64,000 nt of DNA, from contig CAKMRJ010005523.1 of NCBI GenBank assembly GCA_928212115.1, forward strand, positions 245,067,043 through 245,131,042, read 5' to 3'. Made by a program: the position numbers and the translations under genes. Below the pieces are notes generated by a model that was not told the DNA's origin, did no database searches, and saw nothing but the letters and a program-made list of their open reading frames with translations. Positions 43,411 to 54,649 of the stretch are shown here, piece by piece. Position 1 is the first letter of the stretch. Each line of letters starts with the position of its first letter. The DNA is from Lactuca virosa (Eukaryota > Streptophyta > Magnoliopsida > Asterales > Asteraceae).

Positions 43411-43424
43411 TCATGCCCCCGATA
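43411..43424 (-). other. Polypurine-like tract of D
   Basis: Minus strand ATCGGGGGCATGA precedes the LTR start TGTGACAACC. Confidence 0.65.
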
Positions 43425-43463
43425 GAGGAAATTTCGTCCCGAAATTCAGACATAGAATACAAA

Positions 43464-43925
43464 TCATGGACTCGGAAAGAGATGAGGATACTTCTGTTGC
43501 ATTAAATCTTCGCGTTCCCAAGTGAATTCAGGTCCCTGCTTGGCATTCCAGCGGACCTTCACTATCGGTATGCGACTTTGTTTTGTTCGTTTGACTTCCC
43601 GGTTCATGATTTCGACTGGTTCTTCCACAAAATTAAGGTTCTCATTGATCTCGATCTCATCAAGAGGGATCACAAGGGTTTCATTGGATAAACACTTTTT
43701 AAGATTCGAGACGTGGAAGATGGGATGGATATTACCAAGCTCTCGGGGTAAACGAAGTTTGTATGCTAAGGGACCGATCCTAGCGAGGATCTCGAATGGT
43801 CCAATGTATCTCGGATTCAACTTTCCACGCTTTCCGAAGAGTATCATGTCTTTCCAGGGTGAGACCTTCAATAGAACACAGTCACCAACCAGGAATTCCA
43901 AGGGTTTTCGTCTCTTATCGGCGTA
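43464..43925 (-). pseudogene. D: C-terminal part of integrase
   Basis: It reads VGDCVLLKVSPWKDMILFGK, then GPFEILARIGPLAYKLRLP, HPIFHVSNLKKCL and a tail IPIVKVRWNAKQGPEFTWE ending QKYPHLF. This is the usual end of Ty3/gypsy pol with the same tail type as element F. It is separated from the integrase core by stops around 43990. Position and orientation agree with the rest of D. Confidence 0.93.
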
Positions 43926-43991
43926 GCTCTTTTGTCTATCTCTTGAAGCTTTTAGTCGTTCCCGGATTTGTATGATCTTTTCTGTAGTCTC

Positions 43992-44471
43992 TCAGATGAT
44001 TTCTGGGCCTGTGAGAGTGCTATCGGGGACTTGACCTTTAGCTAGCTGCGTGTCGCCCACCTCAGCCCAACACAGAGGGGATCTGCACTTACGGCCATAG
44101 AGGACTTTGAACGGCGCAACCTTGATGCTGGTATGGTAGCTGTTGTTGTAGGAGAATTCGACCAAGGGCAAATGAGTGTTCCACGACGTGCCAAAGTCGA
44201 TGACGCATGCTCTCAACATGTCTTCCAATGTTTGAATGGTCCTCTCACTCTGCTCATCAGGCTGTGGATGGTAAGTTGTGCTCATATCTAGCTTAGTTTC
44301 AAGAGCCTTCTGCAGTGTCTGCCAAAATCTCGAGGTAAATCTGCTATCCTGATCGGAGATAATGGACACAAGCACACCATGCAGGCGGACTATCTCTCGA
44401 ATGTAGATTCGTGTCAGTCTCTCCATCTTGAAGTTTTCTTTGATTGGCAGGAAATGGGCGGATTTAGTCAA
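43992..44471 (-). pseudogene. D: integrase catalytic core
   Basis: It begins TKSAHFLPIKENFKMERL, continues to the second aspartate in IISDQDSRFTSRFW and the glutamate in QSERTIQTLEDMLRAC, then YGRKCRSPLCWAEVGD. The first aspartate is in the neighbouring frame (44464-44742), so a frameshift near 44470 splits the core. All three catalytic acids are present across the two frames. Confidence 0.93.
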
Positions 44472-44742
44472 TCGATCGACAACTACCCAGATGGCATCGT
44501 GCCCACTCGGAGACTTGGGGCAACTTAGTGATGAAATCCATCGTACTCCTTTCCCACTTCCACTCAGGTATTTCTGACTGCTGAAGTAGACCTGAGGGCT
44601 TTTGATATTCCACCTTCACCTTGGCGCAAGTTAGGAACTTGCCCACGAAGGTAGCGATCTCTGCTTTCATGTTCGACCACCAATAGAGCTTTTTGAGATC
44701 CAGATACATCTTATCTGAACCTGGGTGAACGGAGTATCTAGT
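44464..44742 (-). pseudogene. D: integrase zinc-binding segment
   Basis: Readable as KMYLDLKKLYWWSNMKAEIA, CAKVKVEYQKPSG and STMDFITKLP. The usual second Cys pair is altered (FLTCAKVK, with Gly-Lys before it instead of a Cys). A TAG at about 44743, after VVMNEAH, separates it from the RNase H frame. Confidence 0.9.
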
Positions 44743-45885
44743 CTAGTGAGCTTCGTTCATGACAACCTCCCTGTAACCGCCGTGCCTCGGGGTCCAGATC
44801 TGGTTCATGAAATAATAAACTCCGTCTCCCTTGACCTCTAAGTTCTTTTCCATTCTCCTCAAGGCTTCATCCGACATGTTCTCTGGTTTTAAGGCTTCCA
44901 GCCGAGCCTCTCTGATTTGAGCGGATAAATGGGAATGGATGGTCATTGTCAGTGCCTTCACTCTACGACCTGAATATTCTTTCCGACTGAGGGCATCCGC
45001 TACCACATTGGCCTTGCCGGGATGATAGCGTATTTCGCACTCGTAATCACTGAGTAGCTCTACCCATCGCCGTTGCTTCATGTTCAACTCTTTCTGATCG
45101 AAGATATGCTGTAGGCTCTTATGGTCGGTGAAGACAATACACTTGGTTCCGTAGAGATAATGTCTCCAAATCTTTAACGCAAAGACCACTACTCCCAACT
45201 CTAGATCGTGAGTTGTGTAATTGACTTCGTGTGCTTTCAGCTGTTTCGAGGCATAGACAATAACCATTCCTTGCTGCATGAGCACACAGCCTAGGCCCTG
45301 ATTGGGTGCATCGCAGCAGACAACGAAGTCCTTCGTCCCTTCAGGCATAGATAAGATAGGTGCGCTGCATAGGGCCTGCTTCAATGTTTGAAACACAATG
45401 TCTTGCTTTTCTCCCCAACAAAAGGGTACACCTTTCTGAGTCAGGGTGGTTAAAGGCTTAGCAATTCTGGAGAAGTTCTGGATAAACCTGCGATAGTAGC
45501 CAGCGAGACCCAAGAATTGACGGAGTTCTGTGGGCGTCTTCGGTGCTGACCAATTCTCAATCGCTTTGATTTTGGAAGGGTCCACGTGTATGCCTTCCTC
45601 GCTAACCACGTGACCAAGGAAAGTTACTTTTCTGATCCAGAATTTGCACTTTGAAAACTTTTCATAAAGTTTCTCCCCCCTTAGTGTTTCTAATACTAGC
45701 CGTAAGTGTTGTCTATGATCTTCCTCACCCCGAGAGTAGACAAGTATATCATCAATGAACACTATTACAAACTTGTCTAGGAAAGGGCGGCACACCTGAT
45801 TCATCAGATCCATGAATACTGCGGGTGCGTTGGTTAGACCAAAGGGCATTACTACAAACTCGTAGTGACCATAGCGAGTTCAGAA
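44743..45885 (-). pseudogene. D: reverse transcriptase C-terminal half and RNase H
   Basis: From VVMPFGLTNAPAVFMDLMNQ it continues with catalytic FIDDILVYSRG (both aspartates present), KVTFLGHVVSEEGIHVDP, FLGLAGYYRRFIQNFSRIA, then RNase H (VVCCDAPNQGLGCVLMQQG, THDLELGVVVFALKIWRHYL, FTDHKSLQHIFDQ, RYHPGKANVVADALSRKEY). A single stop (TGA where CGA is expected, at ~45880) separates it from the upstream half. The open stretch is 368 codons. It is one of the best-preserved parts of D. Confidence 0.95.
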
Positions 45886-46854
45886 TGCTATCTTGGGAAC
45901 ATCACTCTCATGAACTCGCAACTGGTGGTACCCTGATCTCATGTCTATTTTTGAGAAACAGCCGGCTCCTTGGAGTTGATCGAAGAGGTCGTCGATTCTG
46001 GGTAGGGGATAACGGTTTTTGATGGTAAGCTTGTTCAATTCACGATAATCTATGCACATCCGAAAGGATCCATCTTTCTTTTTCACAAACAAGACCGGGG
46101 CTCCCCAAGGTGAAGAACTTGGGCTTATGAATCCTTTGATGAGTAGTTCATTGAGCTGGCTGGATAACTCTTGCATTTCTGCCGGCACTAGACGATATGG
46201 GGATTTAGCTACAGGGGTAGCTCCTGGAATTAAGTCGATACGGAACTCGACTTGGCGCTCGGGAGGGATTCCGGGAAGATCTTCGGGGAAGACATCAGGA
46301 AAGTTGCTGACTTCGGGGATGCTCTCGAGGTCTTTAACTTCCTGCTTTTCGTTAACGACATGGGCTAGGAATGCATAACACTCCTTTCGCAGATATTTCT
46401 GGGCTTTGATGCATGAAATGATACGAAGGTTTGAGCTGAGTTTATCACCGTGGACTATGAGAGCTTCGCCCGAGGGCAGATTGAGGTGAATGGCTTTTTC
46501 ATAACAAAGGATATCAGCACGATTGGGGCTCAACCAATACATGCCGACGATGATGTCGAAGCTTTTTATGGAAACTGGCATAAGGTCGATTGGGAAGGAA
46601 TGGTCGTTTAGGGTAAGGGTACAACCTATGAATATGTCGTTAGTGCTCTCTTTCTTTCCGTTAGCCATCTCAACGGTAAATGTTTCGGTTAAAGGTTGGG
46701 ATTTATGTTTGAGAAGGTGCTTAAATGCATGACTAACAAACCTTCTCTCCGCACCAGAATCGAAAAGAATACATGCATAAGAGTCGTCGAGGAGGAACGT
46801 ACCCGTAACAACGGTGAGATCAGAAACTGCCTCCTCCTGGACCATCGCTAGCAC
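45880..46854 (-). pseudogene. D: protease and reverse transcriptase N-terminal half
   Basis: The frame starts near the end of Gag. Protease motif CILFDSGAERRFVS is followed by IIVGMYWLSPNRADI, where the usual D of GMDWL is Y. A linker and FPEDLPGIPPERQVEFRIDL come next, then reverse transcriptase FISPSSSPWGAPVLFVKKKD, CIDYRELNKLTIKNRYPLPR and KIDMRSGYHQLRV. It ends at one stop within the polymerase, so Pol cannot be made whole. Confidence 0.94.
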
Positions 46855-46968
46855 TCTCCCTGTGTGGCCAGCTGTTGTTGCCTTAGGGCAATTCCTTTTG
46901 AAGTGCCCGATCTCCCCACAGCCATAACAGGCTTGACCAATGCCCGCTCCAGGAGCCTGATTTGTTGG
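46855..46968 (-). pseudogene. D: zinc knuckle of Gag
   Basis: The knuckle CYGCGEIGHFKRNC (CX2CX4HX4C, all ligands present) lies between the Gag frame and the protease frame, after a stop near 46969 at the end of the upstream Gag frame. Confidence 0.88.
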
Positions 46969-47532
46969 TTAGGCAATGTCGGAACCCTTTATCTTCAGGT
47001 TCCAAAGCCCGTCCTCTAACTTCTGCATCTCGCCCCTTGGGCAGTACTCGACAAGCATGAGTTCCTTTAAACTCTCCCAGCCCATGACATTTGCTACCGG
47101 CAGAGTTAAGGATTTGACCCGACTATTCCAACAAGTCAATGCTCTATCGGTGAAGGTGCAGGCGGCAAACTTCACCTTGTTGGCCTCAGAACAAGCACAA
47201 ATCTTGAAAATTGATTCGATCTTCTCGAACCACCGGGTTAGGGCAATGACTCCTCCATTGCCGTCGAAAGATTTGGGTTTCACATTCATGAAATCTTTAT
47301 AGGAACACTCCTTTTGGTGTCCCTGACCGTCGTCAAGGTTACGAGGATCGGGTCCACTTACTGATCCGCCAGCGCCGCCTAGATTTATTTGTGACATTGT
47401 AGCAGCCACAACGGCTGTAACTGCCGCCTGGAACACAACAGGATCGAACTGAGGAGGTGGTGGCGGCGGAGGATTGTTGTTCTGCTTGTTGGGTCTCTTT
47501 CTAGGAGGCATCTTTTCTCTAAAAAGATACAA
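46969..47532 (-). pseudogene. D: gag N-terminal part
   Basis: The translation starts MPPRKRPNKQNNN with a run of seven prolines (the upstream MYLFREK is optional). It contains the Gag domain landmarks YKDFMNVKPKSFDGNGGVIA, LTRWFEKIESIFKIC, TDRALTCWNSRVKSL and a region ending EYCPRGEMQKLEDGLWNLKI. A stop (TAA after SDIA) ends it before the zinc knuckle. Gag would bind element RNA and form particles. Confidence 0.93.
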
Positions 47533-48093
47533 GGGGAAAATGACGATAAGCCTCCTATATGATCATGAATCGAATATTTTCGAGCAAGATATATCTTAAT
47601 CCTACAACGATAATAGACCTATAGTGATAGCTACTAACATTAACAAGGAACTGCAGGTCATTCGTTTATAAGGATTTGTACTAATAGTGATGACTCTGTG
47701 CAGTGTTATAGTACCATAAAATACTCCTATAGTATTTTAACTATGTGTTTTCATTAGTATGGGATTTGGTGAGTTTTAGACTTGTCGCTACACCAGAGCC
47801 ACTCCCAAACACATGTTGGTCATATCTCGGACAAATATAGTTGATCAGGTTATATTGGCCCCACATATGACTACATAACTGCCCGGGTTTAACCGTAGTG
47901 TCCAACTCGCCCTAAATACTTTTATGTAGTTCTTACTATGTTATAGCTTCTTGTACGTATGTATACTTGTATACTTCTTGTAAAAATACTTGTATTTTTA
48001 AAGTACACTTTTAGTTTCAGAGCACTTCGGCCCCTTTAGTGTTTATAGTTGTATACCATGTAAGGTTCGGTATACTTAGTTCAGTATAAACAA
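47533..48093 (-). other. Leader of D
   Basis: This is non-coding sequence between the primer site and gag (minus strand). I see no conserved structure. Confidence 0.6.
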
Positions 48094-48095
48094 GA

Positions 48096-48107
48096 GCTCT
48101 GATACCA
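48096..48107 (-). other. Primer-binding site of D (tRNA-Met)
   Basis: The minus strand reads TGGTATCAGAGC three bases inside the right-hand LTR start at 48111. Confidence 0.92.
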
Positions 48108-48110
48108 ATC

Positions 48111-48583
48111 TGTCACACCCCCAAACCGGAACGGTGGAAACGTTCGGGGGTGGATGACGTCATATGTAGTATCACAACAATTGCATCATAGTAATCAAAG
48201 TAAACACAACCATTACATTGAATATATAAAAAGGTATTTACATCTGTTTGATTCATATTTATATACATCAAAAGTAGCAAAATAAAGACGTGACTCTATA
48301 TGCTCTGTCTTCTCAAAAGTCTGCTGAGGTACCTGTCTACTGATTTCCTGAGAATACAAGCAGTTTTGAAAAGAGTATCAGCATAAAAGCTGGTGAGTTC
48401 ATAAGCATGTTTTTGTAATGAAAATCTTGTCATTGAATCTGTAAAATGTTTGTATGCTTCCCAAGAAAATCCAATATTTTATAACATATATGTTTATTAC
48501 TGTAGTCTGTAGTAGTGTATAATGTATTAGTTTGTATGTCTGGTTACCACCAGCTGCATTGTATAATGTTGTTTTGAATGAAA
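48111..48583 (-). repeat. Second LTR of D, only its first 473 bases (from the inner end)
   Basis: It matches 41120-41588 closely, then breaks off at ...TGAATGAAAA into unrelated sequence. In element sense this is the promoter-distal end of the 5' LTR, so the 5' LTR has lost its promoter. Confidence 0.9.
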
Positions 48584-50575
48584 AGAATCTCGTTAGAAAC
48601 ATTTAGGCGAAAACCTCATCGAAATCCGAGTTATAACGAAGAAGTTATGACCAATCGAAGATCCGCGACAAAACCGGCACGGCGCCGAATGACGTAAAAA
48701 GTGAGTTTTTGATAAACTACTTTTTAGCCTTAGTGATCTAAATGAAAGTCGTAGTATTTGTTAAACCAAGAAGTTCAATAAAAAGAACGCCAAAATCTGA
48801 CTTCCTATGAGGAAGTTATGATTTTTCTATGTTTCGGAATAGCAGTAGACAGCTAAAAACTCGAAATAAAGATCGAGCGATATTTAGCCGAAACAACCTA
48901 AACGAGAATTGAAGATCTCATCAATAGTAGTACAACGGTAAAAAGACAGACGAAAACGGATGTCGGATGAAGAAGTTATGAATTTTTAACGGATTTTCCT
49001 GTCTCGGTCTGTTAAAAATAAAAATATTAAAAATAAAGTCAAAATTAGCCAACGAAGTCTAAACGAAAGTTGTAGAATATATTCCCGCCTACGCGTGCAT
49101 ATAAAGAACGTCAAAAACGGATCCCGTATGCGAAAGTTATGGATTTTAGAAGATTTGGGCTCATTTTCCGAGGAATCTCGCAAGGATAAGGCCGATTTCG
49201 GTGAGTCAGCAGCCACGTGTCGCATTCTTCCCGGGTCCGAGCTCGGTCCAGTAGGCGTCCGACGTGTGTCGCGGTGACTCCACGCTTCCGAAGTCGTGGC
49301 GCGTCCAAGGAGTGACGCGTGTCGCACAGGTGTCCAAGTCTCGCAATCGACGCGTGTGTCACCGTCCGAGTCGAGCCGTCTGGCGTCCGACCCTCGCATC
49401 CGAGCCGTGCTGTTGCTGCCGCATGGCCTTCGCACCTGCTGCCACCTTCCCTCTCCGGTCCGAACCTCGACCCTATAAAAGGGAGGCTACGAGACCTCCC
49501 GGGTATTTTTGGGATTTTGCCATTTTTCACCCCTAAACTCAAATTTTCACTATTTCGACTTCCCCCGAAGCCCCATAATCATTTTCAACACCCGAAATAC
49601 GTCCCGAAGTGCCCGAGAAGCCCGAGAAATTTATCTTTTCGGTTTGAAGCCCAACCCTCGCAGGGCCCGGTTTTCAATAAATCTCCCGGTTTTCAACGAA
49701 GGAAATTATATATTGAGCCGAAGTGCTGCCCAAATTATTATTTTAACCCCCGGTTATTTCACGGTGAGTTCAATATATAGGAACAATTGTATGTTATGTG
49801 TTATATGTGCTATGTGCTTTTCAGTGTTATTATTTCGGGTTATTTTCCCATGTTATTTTTATTTCTGCTGTTTATGATAGCAAAGCTATACCTTTGACCA
49901 TGTGATGAGTGAAAGGACTTAGATTCACGGTGGTACTGGTATGTAGCCTCTGGACATGTAGAGCATGTCTCCGTAAGAGAATGACTTCTATTCTATGGCA
50001 TTGGCAGATGGTTAGACAGGGCTATAAGCCTGAAATCTACCGAAATGTTTAAATCAGAAAGTGTATGTCTTCTATGCCATTTGGGCCGAAGCTTTATTGA
50101 TCGTATATCTTTGTATCAAATCATTGGTTGATATGGAAAGTTTGTCGCATGATTCACATATGCCTTTGTTGTTTCTTGTTCCTCTTTGCTTCTGCCATAT
50201 TGAAGTATATATATGGCATAACGTTATATTGTATCTATTGTTGAACTCACTAAGCGTCACCGCTTACCCTCTCAATGTTAAACAAATTGTAGGAGATAAG
50301 CATCCAATATAGTTATATACTGATAGAAAATTTTTGAATAGTTTGAAACTATTGTATTTTGTACTCCCATATGTATAAAACTATAGAATCCTGGGAAGTT
50401 ATGTAATATATAACACTTTAAAATAGTCGGTTTGTATCCAGTAGTTTGTAATCACTTTATCAATATAAAATATTATTTTTATGAATATGCATGTAGCATG
50501 TTTCGGAGTAACAATTGTCAAGTATGAAAGTTTGGGACTTTCAGAAATACGAAAGTTTAGAAAGGGGTTCTTTCA
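48584..50575 (+). repeat. Fragment of a different gypsy LTR inside D
   Basis: It has plus-sense LTR character: repeated modules with GAAGTTATGA and AACGAAAGT (also in LTR L at 52310-52890), TATAAAA at 49474-49480 in CGACCCTATAAAAGGG, a GC-rich transcribed stretch, and GAACTCACTAAGCG near its end, like LTR 2. Many long overlapping frames on both strands at 48986-49877 reflect the high-GC stretch and show no domain. Confidence 0.75.
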
Positions 50576-51364
50576 CAGGTACCTCAGCAGACTTTTGAGA
50601 AGACGGAGCATATAGAGTCACGTCTTTATTTTGCTACTTTTGATGTATATAAATATGAATCAAACAGATGTAAATACCTTTTTATATATATTCAATGTAA
50701 TGGTTGTGTTTACTTTGATTATTAATGAAAATAAAACTAGTTCATAATACAACTGGAGGACTACAGGGATTTCAACTCATAGTTTTATTTTAAGTAATGA
50801 AACTACTCTACATACTGGTAGTAACCAGGGTTTTCAAACAGAACATTATATACATTACTGGTGATAGCCAGGGTTTTCATACAAAGGGTTTTCATTCAAA
50901 ACAACGTTATGCAATGCAGCTGGTGGTAACTAGACATACAAACTAATACATTATACACTACTACATAACATATTAATAAACATATATGTTAGAAAATATT
51001 GGATTTTCTTGGGAAGCATACAAACATTTTACAGATTCAATGACAAGATTTTCATTACAAAAACATGCTTATGAACTCACCAGCTTTTATGCTGATACTC
51101 TTTTCAAAACCGCTTGTATTCTCAGGAAATCAGTAGACAGGTACCTCAGCAGACTTTTGAGAAGACGGAGCATATAGAGTCACATCTTTATTTTGCTACT
51201 TTTGATGTATATAAATATGAATCAAACAAATGTAAATACCTTTTTATATATATTCAATGTAATGGTTGTGTTTACTTTGATTACTATGATGCAATTGTTG
51301 TGATACTACATATGACGTCATCCACCCCCGAACATTTCCGCCGTTCCGGTTTGGGGGTGTGACA
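50576..51364 (+). repeat. Inverted end of D's LTR, with an internal repeat
   Basis: 50723-51364 is the reverse complement of 41120-41760, ending GGGGGTGTGACA. It is preceded by a second partial copy (50576-50722, equivalent to about 41195-41340). CATTC follows at 51365. Confidence 0.9.
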
Positions 51365-51369
51365 CATTC

Positions 51370-51714
51370 CTAGAAGATTTCGTCCAACCCATCTACGAGG
51401 GTTCTATAGCCTAATTCCACAACTATCGATAAATTTCCAAATAGCCCCTGCACTTTTAATTAATTCCTTTAATCCCAAAATTAATTTTTGATTAAATATT
51501 AATTAAATAATATGACTTCTAATTAATATATTATTTTCATAATACATTAATAAATCTTTTATTTCAAATTATTAATCAAATAATAAATTTAACCTCTCTC
51601 TCCAAAAGTCATCTTGTCCAGTTGCTAGTTTTGAGGGCAACCCAAAATGACTGTGCTACTATCAATTCGAGTATATACCAATTATAGTTATGGACTTAGA
51701 CACCTATTCCAACA
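51370..51714 (-). repeat. LTR of copia E, second part
   Basis: It resumes CTAGAAGATTTCGTCC after D's target duplication and ends TATTCCAACA, the reverse of a TGTTGGAATAGGTGTC start. The next bases, GATTT, would be the target duplication of E; no partner was found. Confidence 0.88.
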
Positions 51715-52054
51715 GATTTGATTTTTGGTCAAAATGGATAGTTTTTGAGGTTAGATTAAGGTGGGACCTTGTTTGATTCAATAGGTGGGTCGGTGCATCG
51801 TTCGTGTGGCAATGAGCTGTGTTCTTAGCTGATTTCGCGAGACAGGTGAGTTTTCTCACTATACTATGTATGCTGCTAGTTGTCTATGTGATACTTGCAT
51901 GGAAGATCCCAGGGGTAGCTTGTGACATTTGTATGAAAGATCATGAGGGTAGCCAATGACACTTGCATATAATACCTTGGGGTATCCAAGGCACTGCGAG
52001 GAAATACCATGGGGACAGCCCATGACAATGGTATGAAAGACCATGGGGGTAGCC
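51715..52054 (+). repeat. Gypsy LTR fragment K with repeat array
   Basis: It contains CGCGAGACAGGTGAGTTTTC and imperfect units GAAAGACCATGGGGGTAGCC at about 51895-52054. These units resemble the array in LTR M. LTR L begins inside the array. Confidence 0.75.
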
Positions 52055-54576
52055 TGTAACGCCCCTGTTTCCTTCTAGATTAGTCACAGTGTCTAATAAC
52101 TTTGGTCAACTTTTGTAATCTTTTTATGAACAAATAAGAAAGAATTATTCATATATTTATGTGCTTATGTGTTTTATACGATATTCTATACAAATTATAT
52201 AAGTTTTTAAATATAAAATAAATAAAATTTAAATACGCGTCAAAAGTAAAATATTATTTTGGAAAAATAATCTTAACCTAAGTTACAGTATACGTAATAA
52301 GGATTCTGGAGATATGAGGAATGTTCGAATCCGACTTAGAACGAAGAAATTACGGTACGTTGAAGTTACTTGTTAAATCCGTTACGGCTATGGGTGTTGC
52401 AAAATAGTGAATCGAAGATAGATTGGTTATTAGCCTAAGTGATCCAAACGAAAGTCGTAGTAGTCGTTAAACCGAGAGTGTGCGTATAGAGAACATCTAA
52501 ATCTGAATTTGTATGAGGAAGTTATGATTTTTCTATGATTCAGCGCAACAGTATGCAACACTAATATCGAAATTTAGAACGGTTTGTTGTTTGGAAGAAA
52601 CAATCTAAACGAGAGTCAAAGATCTCGTCCATACCTATCCATCGACATAAAGATAGTCGAGAATGGATATCGTATGAGAGAGTTATAATTTTTACACTGA
52701 CTTTAACAATATAAGCCTGTAAAAGTACAACTTTAAAAATAAAATAAAATTTAGCCGACGAAGTCTAAACGAAAGTTATAGATCTCGTAGATAGCTACAC
52801 GTAGATATAACATCTATCGAAAATAGAGCTCATATGAAGGACTTATGAAATATTTAAGAAAACAGGAAATTTTACACACAGCCGCGCGCACTGGCAATGG
52901 GCACGACGCACTTCTGACGCTCCACATAAATGCGACACGTGGCACCACACAACAAGCAACACGTCACCCTCGCCGACCACATGCGTGGCGCGCAGGGAGC
53001 TTGGGGCACAACACACCTTAAAATTTAGCCTATAAATTACTGCGATTTTCAGCATTTCTCTTCACACTTCTTCTTCAGTTCTCTCTGAAACGTTTCTAGC
53101 TTTAGCCCTTTTACTCTCTAGTCCCCATTACTTTAGCGAAGGACTTTGGTGTCAGATAGGCGGTGATTAGAATCCCCGGGTCAGAGTTCTGCCTACATAA
53201 TTTCCGATTTTAGTTAGATTACTCTCTAAGTCAAGCTACACTTGTTTATTTTAAGTGTAACTTTTAATTATAGTCCAGGTCGTTATTATGGACCTATAAT
53301 TAAGATTTATTAGTGATTCCAAGTCATTATACTGGTTGATCTACTTACAAGAGTGATGTCTAGCTAGATTTAGTGAGGTGTTTAAAGTGAGATTTCCAAA
53401 CAGTATACTCTGTATACCGAACAGACCCTACCTCCGTTATGATCCTACCTGGTTATTCCTTACTTGATAGATCTTGAAGTAGACATTGGTATTGTTGAGG
53501 AATATTGGCTATCATTATATAGTCACCAGGATTATTAAACTAGACTAAGAGTCTAAGACTTAGTGCTTTATATACTTAGGTAATTGAGAAGTGTTACGGC
53601 GTAGCGCTGCCCTAACTTTGAGTCACCTACTTTTGTCAGGTGAGTGCGTACTTACTTTCAAGAGCATAAATTAATAAAAGTATTTATTAAATGTTAACTA
53701 TTTTTACTATACTTTGTGCTACTTGTATACCTATAATAGTACTGTTTATTAGGAACTAACCAGAATTGCCTTTAGATATAGTATGGGTTAGATATGGACT
53801 TATAAAAGGTATTTAGTTCTAAATAAGTTAGACATTGATAAGGTCTCATTCTGAGGGTAGAGTGTGAGATCAGAGCAGAGTGTAGTATTCCTCCTCTTTC
53901 TAAGATGACTAGAAATGGTGGGTCCAGATCAGACAACCGGTAGGTATGTCTGGGTCATCGACCAGAGTAGATGACAACACTTGACTATTCTAGGCGGTCT
54001 AGTGAATTATGTTGCTAGTGTGGACATATATCCCACAGACGTAGATAAGATATTTATCAATAAATCTGAACATTAGTTGCCTTTATATGACTTACACTGG
54101 CCATGGACTCCCCTAGTTGTGTAGTCAACTAGATACTCAAACGGTTTATCAGGTAGGGTGATTCCTCCAAATAATCGTTGACTTAGGAATCGTGAGAGTC
54201 ATTTGGGCTGGGTAGAATGTCTTAAGGATATTTATGTCAGATTTTATATACATATATTATTTATCAATGATTGTTTTACAGGAATGATACTATGATTTAT
54301 TATCATTAAATTATTATGGGCTTGAAAACCCTATGAATCTCACCAGGTTTCCCAAACCTGACCCACTTATTTTATGTGCATCACAGGTAGCAGATGTAAG
54401 GCTTATGAAGCTTAGTTAGGATGCCGAGTGAAATAAGAAATTATTCTGTTATAGTATTTCAGGACCTTTTATATATTTACGTTGTAATGTATGTTTCGAT
54501 ATGAATGATGACATCCTCAGATTTTAATATAACGAAATAACTTTTGTTATCTCAATATGTTTTATATAACTGAGAA
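52055..54576 (+). repeat. Gypsy LTR L
   Basis: It begins TGTAACGCCCCTGTTTCC. It carries modular repeats (52310-52890), TATAAATT at 53031-53038, then a long transcribed part. The right end is unclear: ...CTGAGAATGTAACACTCC may be L's own end or the place where LTR M inserted. There is no primer site or gag after it. Confidence 0.7.
52310..52890 (+). repeat. Modular repeats in LTR L, about 130-bp period
   Basis: Four or five units each contain an AACGAAAGT core with GTAG or ATAG, then CATCTA or GAACATC text and GAAGTTATGATTTT. The same modules are found at 48600-49140. Confidence 0.8.
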
Positions 54577-54649
54577 TGTAACACTCCAAACCAGGTATTT
54601 CCTTTGAAGCCCTTGAAAATTTAAAATGTTGCATAAGAAGTCCCTTAAG

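Larger units (their letters stand above)
41120..51364 (-). mobile_element. Gypsy insertion D with aberrant, inverted ends
   Basis: CATTC target duplications at 41115-41119 and 51365-51369 bracket the whole block. From the left: a 2291-bp LTR (minus sense), a minus-strand interior with gag and pol, a primer site, 473 bases of the second LTR in the same orientation, 2 kb of a different LTR, then an inverted end of D's own LTR. Both outer ends are therefore the same LTR terminus, TGTCACACCCCC on the left and GGGGGTGTGACA on the right. Left and right LTR copies differ by about 2-3% over the shared 470 bases. Confidence 0.88.

Noticed and set aside
48986..49877. Several overlapping frames of 90-153 codons on both strands
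   Set aside because: High-GC LTR sequence lacks stops by chance; no frame shows a domain or consistent start.
41120..51364. Large DNA transposon with terminal inverted repeats
   Set aside because: The inverted ends are LTR sequence and the interior encodes gypsy gag-pol; no transposase.
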